NCBI GenBank assembly: GCA_902594705.1
Contig: CACJNI010000002.1
Span: forward strand, 1 to 64,000
Direction: 5' to 3'
DNA length: 64,000 bases
DNA from: an uncultured Pelagibacteraceae bacterium
Lineage (GTDB): Bacteria; Pseudomonadota; Alphaproteobacteria; Pelagibacterales; Pelagibacteraceae
Below are positions 25,897-33,595 of the stretch, one piece after another. The position numbers were made by a program, and so were the translations under genes. The notes under the pieces were generated by a model. It was not told where the DNA came from. It worked only from the letters and a program-made list of their open reading frames with translations, and made no database searches. Position 1 is the stretch's first letter, and each line of letters starts with the position of its first letter.

Positions 25897-27021
25897 ATGA
25901 AAAGAGCAGTTATAGCAGGATATTCAAGATCACCTTTTACAATGGCAAGAAAAGGTGAATTAATTGATGTTAAGCCTGTAAATATGTTTGCAGAAGTTGT
26001 TAAAAATCTTGTATCTAAAACTAAAGTAAATCCTGCTGATATAGAAGATATTGTTGTTGGGTGTGCTTTCCAGGTTGGAGAGCAGAGTTTTAATATTGGG
26101 AAACTCACAACATTTTTATCTGGAATGGAAATACATACTTCTGGAATGACCGTCGATAGATGGTGTGGTTCTTCTATGGAAGCTATTCATGTTGCAGCAG
26201 GTAAAATAGCAATGGGCGCAGGAAAAGTTTTCGTATGTGGAGGTGTTGAAAGTATGACTAGAGTTACAACTGGCTTTGAACCAATACCTTATCCTTACAC
26301 AGATAAAGAAAATCCAAATGTTTATTTTTCAATGGGAATTACTGCTGAAAATGTTGCCAAGAGATATAAAATTTCAAGAACTGAGCAACAAGAGTTTGCA
26401 ATTCAAAGTCATCAAAAAGCCAATGAAGCTGAAGTTAATGGTAAATTTAAAAATGAAATCGTTGAAATCGCTGGTTGCACAAAAGATGGAAATATACGTC
26501 CAAAAAGTAATCAAGAAACTTTAGATGGTTTAAAACTTGCATTTGATCAAGAAGGAACTGTTACTGCAGCAACATCCTCACCTCTTACCGATGGAGCAGC
26601 AGCAACATTGATATGTGAAGAAAGCTATGCAAAAGAAAATGGTTTAGAGATTTTAGCTAGAATTGTTTCAACTGGAGTTAAAGGATGTGAGCCAGATGTA
26701 ATGGGACTTGGACCTATAGGAGCAACTAAGAAAGCATTAGAGAGAGCAAATTTATCAATTAATGATATCGATATTGTAGAGATTAATGAAGCTTTTGCTT
26801 CTCAATCAATAGCATGCTTAAAAGATCTTGGTATCGATCAAAAGAAAGCTAATTTGGATGGTGGAGCGTTAGCTCTAGGACACCCTCTAGGAGCAACAGG
26901 AGCTAGAATTACTGGCAAAGCTGCTGATTTGCTTAGACGTGAAAATAAGAAATACGCTTTATCTACTCAATGCATCGGTTTAGGTATGGGTATTGCGACT
27001 GTAATCGAGTCGGTAAATTAA
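25897..27021 (+). CDS. Thiolase (acetyl-CoA acyltransferase family)
   Basis: This 374-residue enzyme catalyses CoA-dependent cleavage or formation of 3-oxoacyl-CoA. The nucleophile C90 is in DRWCGSSMEAI, the catalytic H329 in GGALALGHPLGATGAR, and C359 in STQCIGLGMG; NEAFA is also present. It is the last gene of the plus-strand operon, 23 bases after the DmdA-like gene, and could serve beta-oxidation together with the FadN-type protein at 11708. Its stop abuts the convergent potC stop with no gap and no visible terminator. Confidence 0.92.
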   Translation: MKRAVIAGYSRSPFTMARKGELIDVKPVNMFAEVVKNLVSKTKVNPADIEDIVVGCAFQVGEQSFNIGKLTTFLSGMEIHTSGMTVDRWCGSSMEAIHVAAGKIAMGAGKVFVCGGVESMTRVTTGFEPIPYPYTDKENPNVYFSMGITAENVAKRYKISRTEQQEFAIQSHQKANEAEVNGKFKNEIVEIAGCTKDGNIRPKSNQETLDGLKLAFDQEGTVTAATSSPLTDGAAATLICEESYAKENGLEILARIVSTGVKGCEPDVMGLGPIGATKKALERANLSINDIDIVEINEAFASQSIACLKDLGIDQKKANLDGGALALGHPLGATGARITGKAADLLRRENKKYALSTQCIGLGMGIATVIESVN

Positions 27022-27876
27022 TTATCTATTAATTCCTCTTAAACGTTCTGATCTTCTTCTTAATAATTCAGCACTTATCAATATTAAGGTCGATAAAACA
27101 ATTAAACATGTAGCAACTGCTAGAATTGTAGGACTTAATTGTTCTCTTAAACCTGTCCACATTTGAATTGGAATAGTTGTATTTTCAAGACCAGCTAAAA
27201 ATAAAACGACTACAACTTCATCAAAAGAAGTTACAAAAGCAAACAAACCTCCTGATATTACTCCAGGTAAAATCAACGGAAGTGTTACTTTCATAAATGT
27301 ATTTACTGGGTTACTGCCTAAACTAGCTGCCGCTCTTGTTACACTATGATCGAAACCTGATAATGTTGCAGTAACAGTAATTACAACAAAAGGTGTTCCC
27401 AAAATTATATGAGCTAAAACTATTCCTGTATGAGTTGCCGCTAAACCTGCTTTTGCCATAAAAAAGAATATTGCAACACCTGATATAATAAGTGGTACTA
27501 TCATTGGTGAAATCAAAGTTGCCATTATTATTCCTTTAAAGGGCATGTGTCTGCTGCTCAATCCTAATGCAGCAACCGTTCCTAAAATTACCGACCCTAA
27601 AGTTGCAAATATAGCAATAATAAAACTATTCTTTGCAGCAAGACCCCATGGGTTCTTTGTACCGTAAACCATATCCTTGTACCATCTTAATGAAAAAGCA
27701 TCTGGGTCTAAATTCTTCATTCCTTCTGAAAAAACAAGAAACTCTTCTGCATTAAATGATAATGGAAATATTACAAACAAAGGTGCTATTAAAAAAATAA
27801 AAACAAAAGTACATATGGCAATGTAAAAGTAGTGCCAAATTCTATATCTAGTTTCTGTATACTTTGGTAATGCCAT
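27022..27876 (-). CDS. potC: Polyamine-type ABC permease PotC
   Basis: This 284-residue inner-membrane protein has six membrane helices. The EAA loop is RAAASLGSNPVNTFMKVTLPL, and the PLFVIFPLSFNAEEFL segment after the first helix is typical of PotC/PotI. It is encoded 1 base after potB, the last gene of the unit. The family moves spermidine or putrescine, but the same fold also imports other cations and amino-acid derivatives. The operon contains a DoeA-like enzyme, so the cargo is uncertain. Confidence 0.9.
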   Translation of the reverse strand: MALPKYTETRYRIWHYFYIAICTFVFIFLIAPLFVIFPLSFNAEEFLVFSEGMKNLDPDAFSLRWYKDMVYGTKNPWGLAAKNSFIIAIFATLGSVILGTVAALGLSSRHMPFKGIIMATLISPMIVPLIISGVAIFFFMAKAGLAATHTGIVLAHIILGTPFVVITVTATLSGFDHSVTRAAASLGSNPVNTFMKVTLPLILPGVISGGLFAFVTSFDEVVVVLFLAGLENTTIPIQMWTGLREQLSPTILAVATCLIVLSTLILISAELLRRRSERLRGINR

Positions 27877-27877
27877 A

Positions 27878-29140
27878 CTATCCTAACTTAATATTATCAA
27901 CTCCAACTAATTTATTATAAAGCCAATAGATAACCAAAACTCCTCCAAGCAACATAAGCCCCATCGCTGAAGCAAAACTCCAATCTAAAGTAGTTTTCAT
28001 ATGATATGCAATTTGGTTACTAATTAAGGTTCCTGATGCTCCCCCAACTAAAGCGGGTGTGATGTAGTATCCAATTGCTAAAATAAAAACTAAAAGACAC
28101 CCTGCCCCGATACCTGGTATGGTTAATGGAAAATATACTTTCCAAAAAGCCACAAAAGGTGTTCCGCCAAGAGATTTACCTGCTCTCATTAAACTTGGCG
28201 AGATAGTTTTCATCACACTGTAAAGTGGTAAAACCATAAATGGTAATAGAATTTGTGTCATAGCAACATAAGTTCCGACTTTGTTGTACATCATTTCTGG
28301 CCTATTATCGTCTGACACAAGGCCAATCAATACAAAGAAATCATTAACTACTCCTTGCTGTTGAAGCAAAATCATCCAGCTAGCTGTTCTAACTAATAAC
28401 GACGTCCAAAACGGAAGAAGAACACAAATCATTAATAAATTACTATACTTCATTGGAAGTGTTGCTAGTAAATGGGCTATTGGGTAACCCATTAAGAAAC
28501 AGAATACAGTAACAAAGAAAGCAACCTCTACAGTTCTCAACCATAAAATTCTATGTATTCTTCTATCTTCACTAACTTGAGTAATTTTGTTATCTTCATT
28601 CAAATACATATCCATAGCTTTTAAATATTTAGCTGAAGTGTAAGGAGGTGCAGTCCTTTTAATAGCTTGCCAATATTCTACATTTCTCCATCTCTTATGA
28701 ACTTTCATTATTTGTTCTTTAATACTTTGTGTCTCGTCAATTTTATTTCTTTTTACCTGTCTGAATAATTTTTTTGTGATGGTGTTGAACCCATTTTTTT
28801 CTTTATTAAGTCTTTGAGCTAGTTTTCCATGTTCTTTTTTTTCTACAAGAATTTTAAAATCAGATAAAAATGAAGCAAATACTTCTTCAGATGGAAGTTC
28901 TTTACCGTCCCATGTTTCCATAGACTTAAATGTTTTTGGAAGCATGTTTGTAATCATTTTATCATCAATACTTCTTGTAAACATTTCTCCGATTGGAAAA
29001 ATATAAGTAATAATCAAAAAAAGTAGTAATGGCGCAACAAGTAAAAATGCTTTAATTTTGTTTTTTCTTTCAGCTTTTTTTAAACTTATCTCTAAAGGAA
29101 TTCCGTCAGTTGTAAGTATTTGTTTTGTTTCGCTGCTCAT
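27878..29140 (-). CDS. potB: Polyamine-type ABC permease PotB with long periplasmic insert
   Basis: This 420-residue protein is longer than E. coli PotB (about 275-285). The first helix (about residues 30-50) is followed by some 150 mostly charged, helical residues (about 55-200) before the remaining five helices. The EAA loop is RAGKSLGGTPFVAFWKVYFPL. The insert would lie in the periplasm, facing the binding protein. Similar long PotB forms exist in alphaproteobacteria. The ATG sits only about 9 bases after a hairpin terminator with no purine-rich ribosome site between them, so its translation start is unusual. Confidence 0.9.
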   Translation of the reverse strand: MSSETKQILTTDGIPLEISLKKAERKNKIKAFLLVAPLLLFLIITYIFPIGEMFTRSIDDKMITNMLPKTFKSMETWDGKELPSEEVFASFLSDFKILVEKKEHGKLAQRLNKEKNGFNTITKKLFRQVKRNKIDETQSIKEQIMKVHKRWRNVEYWQAIKRTAPPYTSAKYLKAMDMYLNEDNKITQVSEDRRIHRILWLRTVEVAFFVTVFCFLMGYPIAHLLATLPMKYSNLLMICVLLPFWTSLLVRTASWMILLQQQGVVNDFFVLIGLVSDDNRPEMMYNKVGTYVAMTQILLPFMVLPLYSVMKTISPSLMRAGKSLGGTPFVAFWKVYFPLTIPGIGAGCLLVFILAIGYYITPALVGGASGTLISNQIAYHMKTTLDWSFASAMGLMLLGGVLVIYWLYNKLVGVDNIKLG

Positions 29141-29148
29141 AAATAAAA

Positions 29149-29172
29149 AGGGCGACTTAATAAAGTCGCCCT
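29149..29172 (-). terminator. Hairpin between potD and potB
   Basis: A perfect 10-bp stem (29149-29158 with 29163-29172; core AGGGCGACTT / AAGTCGCCCT) has a 4-base loop and is followed on the minus strand by TTTTTATTT running straight into the potB ATG. This is a textbook intrinsic terminator shape. Read-through is needed for potB and potC unless they have another promoter, so it probably sets a high ratio of binding protein to permease. Confidence 0.88.
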
Positions 29173-29207
29173 ATATATATTATATTATTCTAGTCTTTTA
29201 TACTCTT

Positions 29208-30323
29208 TTATAGACCAGCTTTCATAGCTTCCCACTTCTCACCAAGTTCTGTACCGTTATCAGCCCAGAAAAATGGATCAACTAAAAAGTATTTTTTAGT
29301 GTTTGAAGGAGCGGTTGGCATTTGTGGCATCATTTCAGTTTTACCATCTTTGTACCAAGGCTCATTTGCTTTGATAATTTCTAAAGATGATAATCTGTAT
29401 GGAGCATATGCAATATATTTAGCACTTCCAGCTAACATTTCAGTGTTAGTCATCATTGCTAAAGCTTTTTTAGCATTTGCTTCATCTGGTCCACCTTTAA
29501 CAAGTGCGAAATATTCATAGTCAAGACCTTGTCCATCCCATACTTGTTTAATTGGAGCACCTTCACCGATTTCAGCATTAAAGAATCTTCCATTCCAACC
29601 AGTTGCCATAACAACTTCACCAGATACTAATAATTCTGGTGGTTGAGCACCTGCAGACCAGAATACACATCCACCATTTGGATCTGTACAAAGCTCTTTA
29701 ATTTTATTCATAGCTCTATTAACACCAGCTTCTGTTTCTAGTAATTTGTAGATCTCTGATCCACCTTTACCCATATAAACACCGTCACCAGCTAATGCTA
29801 TTTCTAGGTTTGTTAGAGCAGATTTGTAAATAGCTCTTTTTCCTGGAAATTTTTTAGTGTTAAAGAAATCTTTTATAGTCGATGGTGTGCCGTCAACATT
29901 GTTTACGTTGTAAGCATAGTTCCAAGAATATAAAATGTTTCCTACAGCACATTTACTCGGCATTGGAGCAAAGAAATCTTCACTTGCAGGAGTTCCATCT
30001 GGAGCTGCAGGGAAGTCTTTGTCAAAATCGAATTCGACAAAAATTCCTTCGTCACATCCGTTGATAGTATCAAATGCGAATACATCGATAATATCCCAAG
30101 TAATTGCACCTGCTTCTTTTTGAGCTTTAATCTCAGATAATCCACCTGAATAGTCTACCCAGTTGATATCAACACCAAGAGCTTTTGCAGTTGGATCACC
30201 ATACCCTAGCTTTTGAGACTCTGTATAAGCTCCACCCCAAGATGCTACTGTAACCGCAAATGCAGATGAAGTTATTGAAAGAGCAAAAGAAAGAGCAAGT
30301 AATAATTTACTTATTTTTTTCAT
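29208..30323 (-). CDS. potD: Polyamine-type periplasmic binding protein PotD
   Basis: This 371-residue protein has a signal peptide (hydrophobic residues 6-22, cleavage likely after AFA). VASWGGAYTESQKLGYG follows directly, the usual start of mature PotD/PotF-type proteins. Near the C-terminus are VKGGPDEANAKKALAMM and YAPYRLSSLE. A strong GGAGGA lies just before the ATG. Members bind spermidine, putrescine or other small cationic or zwitterionic solutes; ligand residues cannot be read with certainty. It lies between potA and the terminator hairpin. Confidence 0.9.
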   Translation of the reverse strand: MKKISKLLLALSFALSITSSAFAVTVASWGGAYTESQKLGYGDPTAKALGVDINWVDYSGGLSEIKAQKEAGAITWDIIDVFAFDTINGCDEGIFVEFDFDKDFPAAPDGTPASEDFFAPMPSKCAVGNILYSWNYAYNVNNVDGTPSTIKDFFNTKKFPGKRAIYKSALTNLEIALAGDGVYMGKGGSEIYKLLETEAGVNRAMNKIKELCTDPNGGCVFWSAGAQPPELLVSGEVVMATGWNGRFFNAEIGEGAPIKQVWDGQGLDYEYFALVKGGPDEANAKKALAMMTNTEMLAGSAKYIAYAPYRLSSLEIIKANEPWYKDGKTEMMPQMPTAPSNTKKYFLVDPFFWADNGTELGEKWEAMKAGL

Positions 30324-30326
30324 TTA

Positions 30327-30332
30327 TCCTCC
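30327..30332 (-). promoter_or_regulatory. Strong ribosome-binding site of potD
   Basis: GGAGGA on the minus strand ends 3 bases before the ATG of potD. Most genes in this window lack such a clear site, so it marks potD, like the peptide-type binding protein at 17953, as highly translated. Confidence 0.75.
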
Positions 30333-30438
30333 GTTTAAACGTTCAATATAAATTAATTTATATAAGCGAAGTACAACAAAAACGATATTCAGAGTCAACA
30401 GGCCATTTTGTTATAGGAATACTGGGATATTTAAGAAA

Positions 30439-31524
30439 TTATTTAGGATCTAGAGCTCTTGCGTCTTGACTGTTCCATCCTACTTTAATCTCATTACCTA
30501 ATTTTAAATCTAACTCGTTTGAGCTATTTGGAACTTTTAAAATAAATTCTTTATTACCTAAAAGATCTAATCTTACTCTAGTGTGATCGCCATGGTAAAT
30601 AACTTCTTCGATTTTTCCCGTTTGATTATTATCCATTTTATCTTTTGGATTTATCAATGCCCTCTCAGGTCTTATTGAAACTGTTGTTTTATCACCTTTG
30701 GAAGTTACCGAAACTGGATTAGCTAAAATTTCTCCATTTTGTAGTTTAACTTTACAAACATCTTTTGAAATGTCAGTTACTTCTCCTCCAAATGTATTAT
30801 TTTCACCTATAAACTCTGCAACGAAAGAATTAACTGGTTCTTCGTACAATTTATCAGGACTTGATAATTGTTGAACTTTACCATCATTAAAAACTGCGAT
30901 CCTATTTGACATTGTTAATGCTTCTCCTTGATCGTGTGTAACGTAAACTACAGTAACACCAATATTTTCATGAATATGTTTAATTTCGTATTGCATACTT
31001 TCTCTTAAGTTTTTATCTAAAGCTCCAAGAGGCTCATCCATTAGAACTACTGCTGGATCAAATACTAGAGCTCTTGCAACAGCTACCCTTTGTTGCTGAC
31101 CACCAGATAATTGCGCTGGCATTCTACTTTCAAATCCTGATAAAGAAACCATTGATAAAGCTTTATCTACTTTTTTATCAATCTCATCTTTTTGAACTTT
31201 TCTAACTCTTAAAGGAAATGCTAGATTTTCATAAACTGTCATATGAGGAAACAATGCATAATTTTGAAAAACCATTCCAATTCCTCTTTTGTGTGGTGGA
31301 ATATTTGAAATAGGATTAGAATCTAAATAGATTTCACCATTGGTTGGTGTTTCAAATCCAGCCAACATCATCAGACAAGTTGTTTTTCCTGAACCAGATG
31401 GACCAAGCATAGTAATGAACTCGCCCTCTGAGATATTAAGATTTAAATCTTTTACTACTAAGACTTTACCATCGTAACTTTTGTCAACTTTATCGAACTT
31501 AACGAATTCTGTATTTTTAGACAT
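30439..31524 (-). CDS. potA: Polyamine-type ABC ATPase PotA
   Basis: This 361-residue ATPase has Walker A GPSGSGKTT near residue 41, Q-loop FQNYALFPHMTV, signature LSGGQQQRVAVARAL, Walker B VVLMDEPLGALD and H-loop VTHDQGEA. The C-terminal part (from about residue 240) is the regulatory TOBE domain found in PotA and related importers, including SIRPERALINP. It sits 38 bases after the DoeA-like gene and 115 bases before potD. Confidence 0.93.
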   Translation of the reverse strand: MSKNTEFVKFDKVDKSYDGKVLVVKDLNLNISEGEFITMLGPSGSGKTTCLMMLAGFETPTNGEIYLDSNPISNIPPHKRGIGMVFQNYALFPHMTVYENLAFPLRVRKVQKDEIDKKVDKALSMVSLSGFESRMPAQLSGGQQQRVAVARALVFDPAVVLMDEPLGALDKNLRESMQYEIKHIHENIGVTVVYVTHDQGEALTMSNRIAVFNDGKVQQLSSPDKLYEEPVNSFVAEFIGENNTFGGEVTDISKDVCKVKLQNGEILANPVSVTSKGDKTTVSIRPERALINPKDKMDNNQTGKIEEVIYHGDHTRVRLDLLGNKEFILKVPNSSNELDLKLGNEIKVGWNSQDARALDPK

Positions 31525-31562
31525 CTAGTGTTTAAAACATTTAAGAAGTTAATTATCAATAG

Positions 31563-32735
31563 CTAATAGTTCTTAATATGTAGCTCTTTTGGAAATTTAC
31601 AGAATAATTCACAACCTTTGTCGGTAACTCGGATTGCTTCAGATGCTTCTACTCCCCAATCACCAAACTGCATTACTGCAATCATATGAAAACAAACATT
31701 TGGTTCAAGTACTGTCATATCGCCTTTATAAATATTTAAAGTATGCTCTCCCCAATCTGGTGGATATCCAATACCTATTGAGTAACCCGTTCTTGATTTC
31801 TTCTCGATACCATATTTATCTAAAATTTTCCAAAAGGCTTGGGCAACATCATTTGCTGTGTTTCCGGGTTTTGTAGCATTAATTCCAGCTTGTAAAGCTT
31901 CTATAGTTTTATTCATTGTATCTATTTTTAATTGATCAGGTTTACCTAATAGAATTGTTCGAGCCATAGGTGCGTGATATCTTTTATAAACACCTGAAAG
32001 TTCAATTATAGTTGCTTCACCTTCAATAAATTTATCTTGGGTTGCTGTTAAATGTGAAGCAGATGTACCTTTTCCAGTTGGAAGAAGCGTTGCGATACTA
32101 GAATATTCACCTCCAAATTCTTCTGTACCATAAAATAAAGACTTTTGAATTTCTCCAACAGCATCGCATTGTCTTGTACCAGGTTTAATTACTTCCATTG
32201 CAGTTTGCATTCCTTTTTGAGAAATTAAAGCAGCAGACTTCATATAATTTATCTCTGCATTAGATTTAATTAATCTAGCCCAATTAACTAGTCGATCAGA
32301 ATCTATAATGTTTGCATTTGGTAACCCCTGTTTAATCTTTTCATAACAAAAAGCTGTGAAATAATGAGCATCCATTTCAACTCCAATAGACAGTTTATCC
32401 CATTTTTTTTCTTTAATTACTTTGGTCAAGTAATCATAGGGATGTTTTGGCCAAGTATGAATATAACTCTCATCATAAACAATAATATTGTCTTTATTTA
32501 AATAGGTCTTTATGTACGCCCCACCTGCATCCTGATCTCTAACAAAGCAAATTGGCTCTTTTGAATCAACGTGCACTAATACACATTGTGCATAATAAAA
32601 AGACCAAGCATCGTAGCCTGTAAGATAATTCATATTATTTGTGTCGTGAGAAATGATTAAATCAATTTTTTTCTCTCTCATCAGAGATTGAACTTTTAAT
32701 AGTCTTTGTTTGTATTCTTCTTTTGAAAAGGACAT
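31563..32735 (-). CDS. doeA: DoeA/EutD-like ectoine hydrolase family (M24) enzyme
   Basis: This 390-residue protein has the creatinase/aminopeptidase P fold. The N-terminal domain includes NMNYLTGYDAWSFYYAQCVL, and the C-terminal catalytic half has LLPTGKGTSASHL, YKRYHAPMARTILLGKP, GYPPDWGEHTLN and FGDWGVEASEAIRVT. These segments match DoeA (EutD), which opens the ectoine ring to N-acetyl-diaminobutyrate, more closely than Xaa-Pro aminopeptidase. An EutA-like gene lies 3 bases upstream and potA 38 bases downstream. The next enzyme of the ectoine route (DoeB deacetylase) is not in the window, so ectoine as substrate is likely but unproven; another cyclic or N-acyl osmolyte remains possible. 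Confidence 0.72.
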   Translation of the reverse strand: MSFSKEEYKQRLLKVQSLMREKKIDLIISHDTNNMNYLTGYDAWSFYYAQCVLVHVDSKEPICFVRDQDAGGAYIKTYLNKDNIIVYDESYIHTWPKHPYDYLTKVIKEKKWDKLSIGVEMDAHYFTAFCYEKIKQGLPNANIIDSDRLVNWARLIKSNAEINYMKSAALISQKGMQTAMEVIKPGTRQCDAVGEIQKSLFYGTEEFGGEYSSIATLLPTGKGTSASHLTATQDKFIEGEATIIELSGVYKRYHAPMARTILLGKPDQLKIDTMNKTIEALQAGINATKPGNTANDVAQAFWKILDKYGIEKKSRTGYSIGIGYPPDWGEHTLNIYKGDMTVLEPNVCFHMIAVMQFGDWGVEASEAIRVTDKGCELFCKFPKELHIKNY

Positions 32736-32738
32736 AAA

Positions 32739-33479
32739 TTAATCAAACAGTCTTCCAAATCCTTTTACAGATTTATTTTCACCTATGTTTTCTAAAGATT
32801 CCCAGATTAAAGCCTGATTGCTTGAAAGAACTGGTATTCCAAGTTTATCTTCTAATTTTTGTATTAAAGGAAGAACTGGTAAAGCGGTGCAAGATACAAA
32901 TAAAGCATCTGCCTCACTTACATCTAAATTTATTAGCACATCAAACAGATAATTTTGATCTACTTTACCAATCTCCATGTCAGAATGAATATCAAAGTAT
33001 GAATTTGAGGTGATTTCAAAACCAGATGATTTAAAATAATCAACAACATCATCGTTAACTTTTTTACTATAAGGTGTGAATATAGAAAGTTTTTTAATAT
33101 TTAATTTTTTCAATGCTTTCAAAGCTGCTGTACTTGGTGTTGAAAGTTTTGCCTCAGGTTTTGCTGCTTGTATTTTATTTTTAATATTATCGTACCCTGC
33201 TGCAATAGTTCCTGATGTACAAGCATATACAACACAGTCTAATTTTTGCTCTGGCAAGATATCTCTTGTTACTTGAGTAATATTCTCTGACATTTTGATC
33301 AAATTCTCTTTGGTTAAGGGATTATAACATTCTATTCTATTTACAAAAAAATCTATTTTTTTATCTTTAATTACACTTATAAAATCTTTTTCAATCACTA
33401 GATCGGTTGCTAAAGCGATAAGTCCAATACGTGGATTTTGGTTATTTTCAAACTTTGGTTCTATTTTTTGTGATTTCAT
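32739..33479 (-). CDS. EutA-like Asp/Glu racemase superfamily protein
   Basis: This 246-residue protein belongs to the Asp/Glu racemase, maleate isomerase and arylmalonate decarboxylase superfamily. The two active-site cysteine segments are YACTSGTIAAGY in the first half and FVSCTALPVLPLI in the second, with RIGLIALATD at the start and TPSTAALKALKKL between. This pattern fits EutA (ectoine utilisation protein). I start at the ATG at 33479; an ATG at 33500 adds MWWYIVF, but a GGTGG about 12 bases before 33479 and family alignment favour the shorter form. It leads the eutA-doeA-potADBC unit. Confidence 0.72.
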   Translation of the reverse strand: MKSQKIEPKFENNQNPRIGLIALATDLVIEKDFISVIKDKKIDFFVNRIECYNPLTKENLIKMSENITQVTRDILPEQKLDCVVYACTSGTIAAGYDNIKNKIQAAKPEAKLSTPSTAALKALKKLNIKKLSIFTPYSKKVNDDVVDYFKSSGFEITSNSYFDIHSDMEIGKVDQNYLFDVLINLDVSEADALFVSCTALPVLPLIQKLEDKLGIPVLSSNQALIWESLENIGENKSVKGFGRLFD

Positions 33480-33540
33480 AAATACAATATACCACCACAT
33501 ATTGATTAATCATTAAAATTTAAAAACTGTATCTAATTTC

Positions 33541-33570
33541 TTGAATGGTTATAGTAAATAAACGTATAAT
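33541..33570 (+). promoter_or_regulatory. Putative sigma70 promoter of the 33596 aldehyde dehydrogenase operon
   Basis: TTGAAT (33541-33546), an 18-base spacer and a perfect TATAAT (33565-33570) lie 25 bases before the ATG at 33596. The 116-base gap is shared with the divergent EutA-like operon. This is among the best promoter matches in the window. Confidence 0.5.
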
Positions 33571-33595
33571 AAGAAAAATTAATTTTGAAATATAA

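Noticed and set aside
31563..32735. Ordinary Xaa-Pro aminopeptidase
   Set aside because: M24 fold, but the sequence blocks and the EutA-like neighbour match the DoeA/EutD group better.
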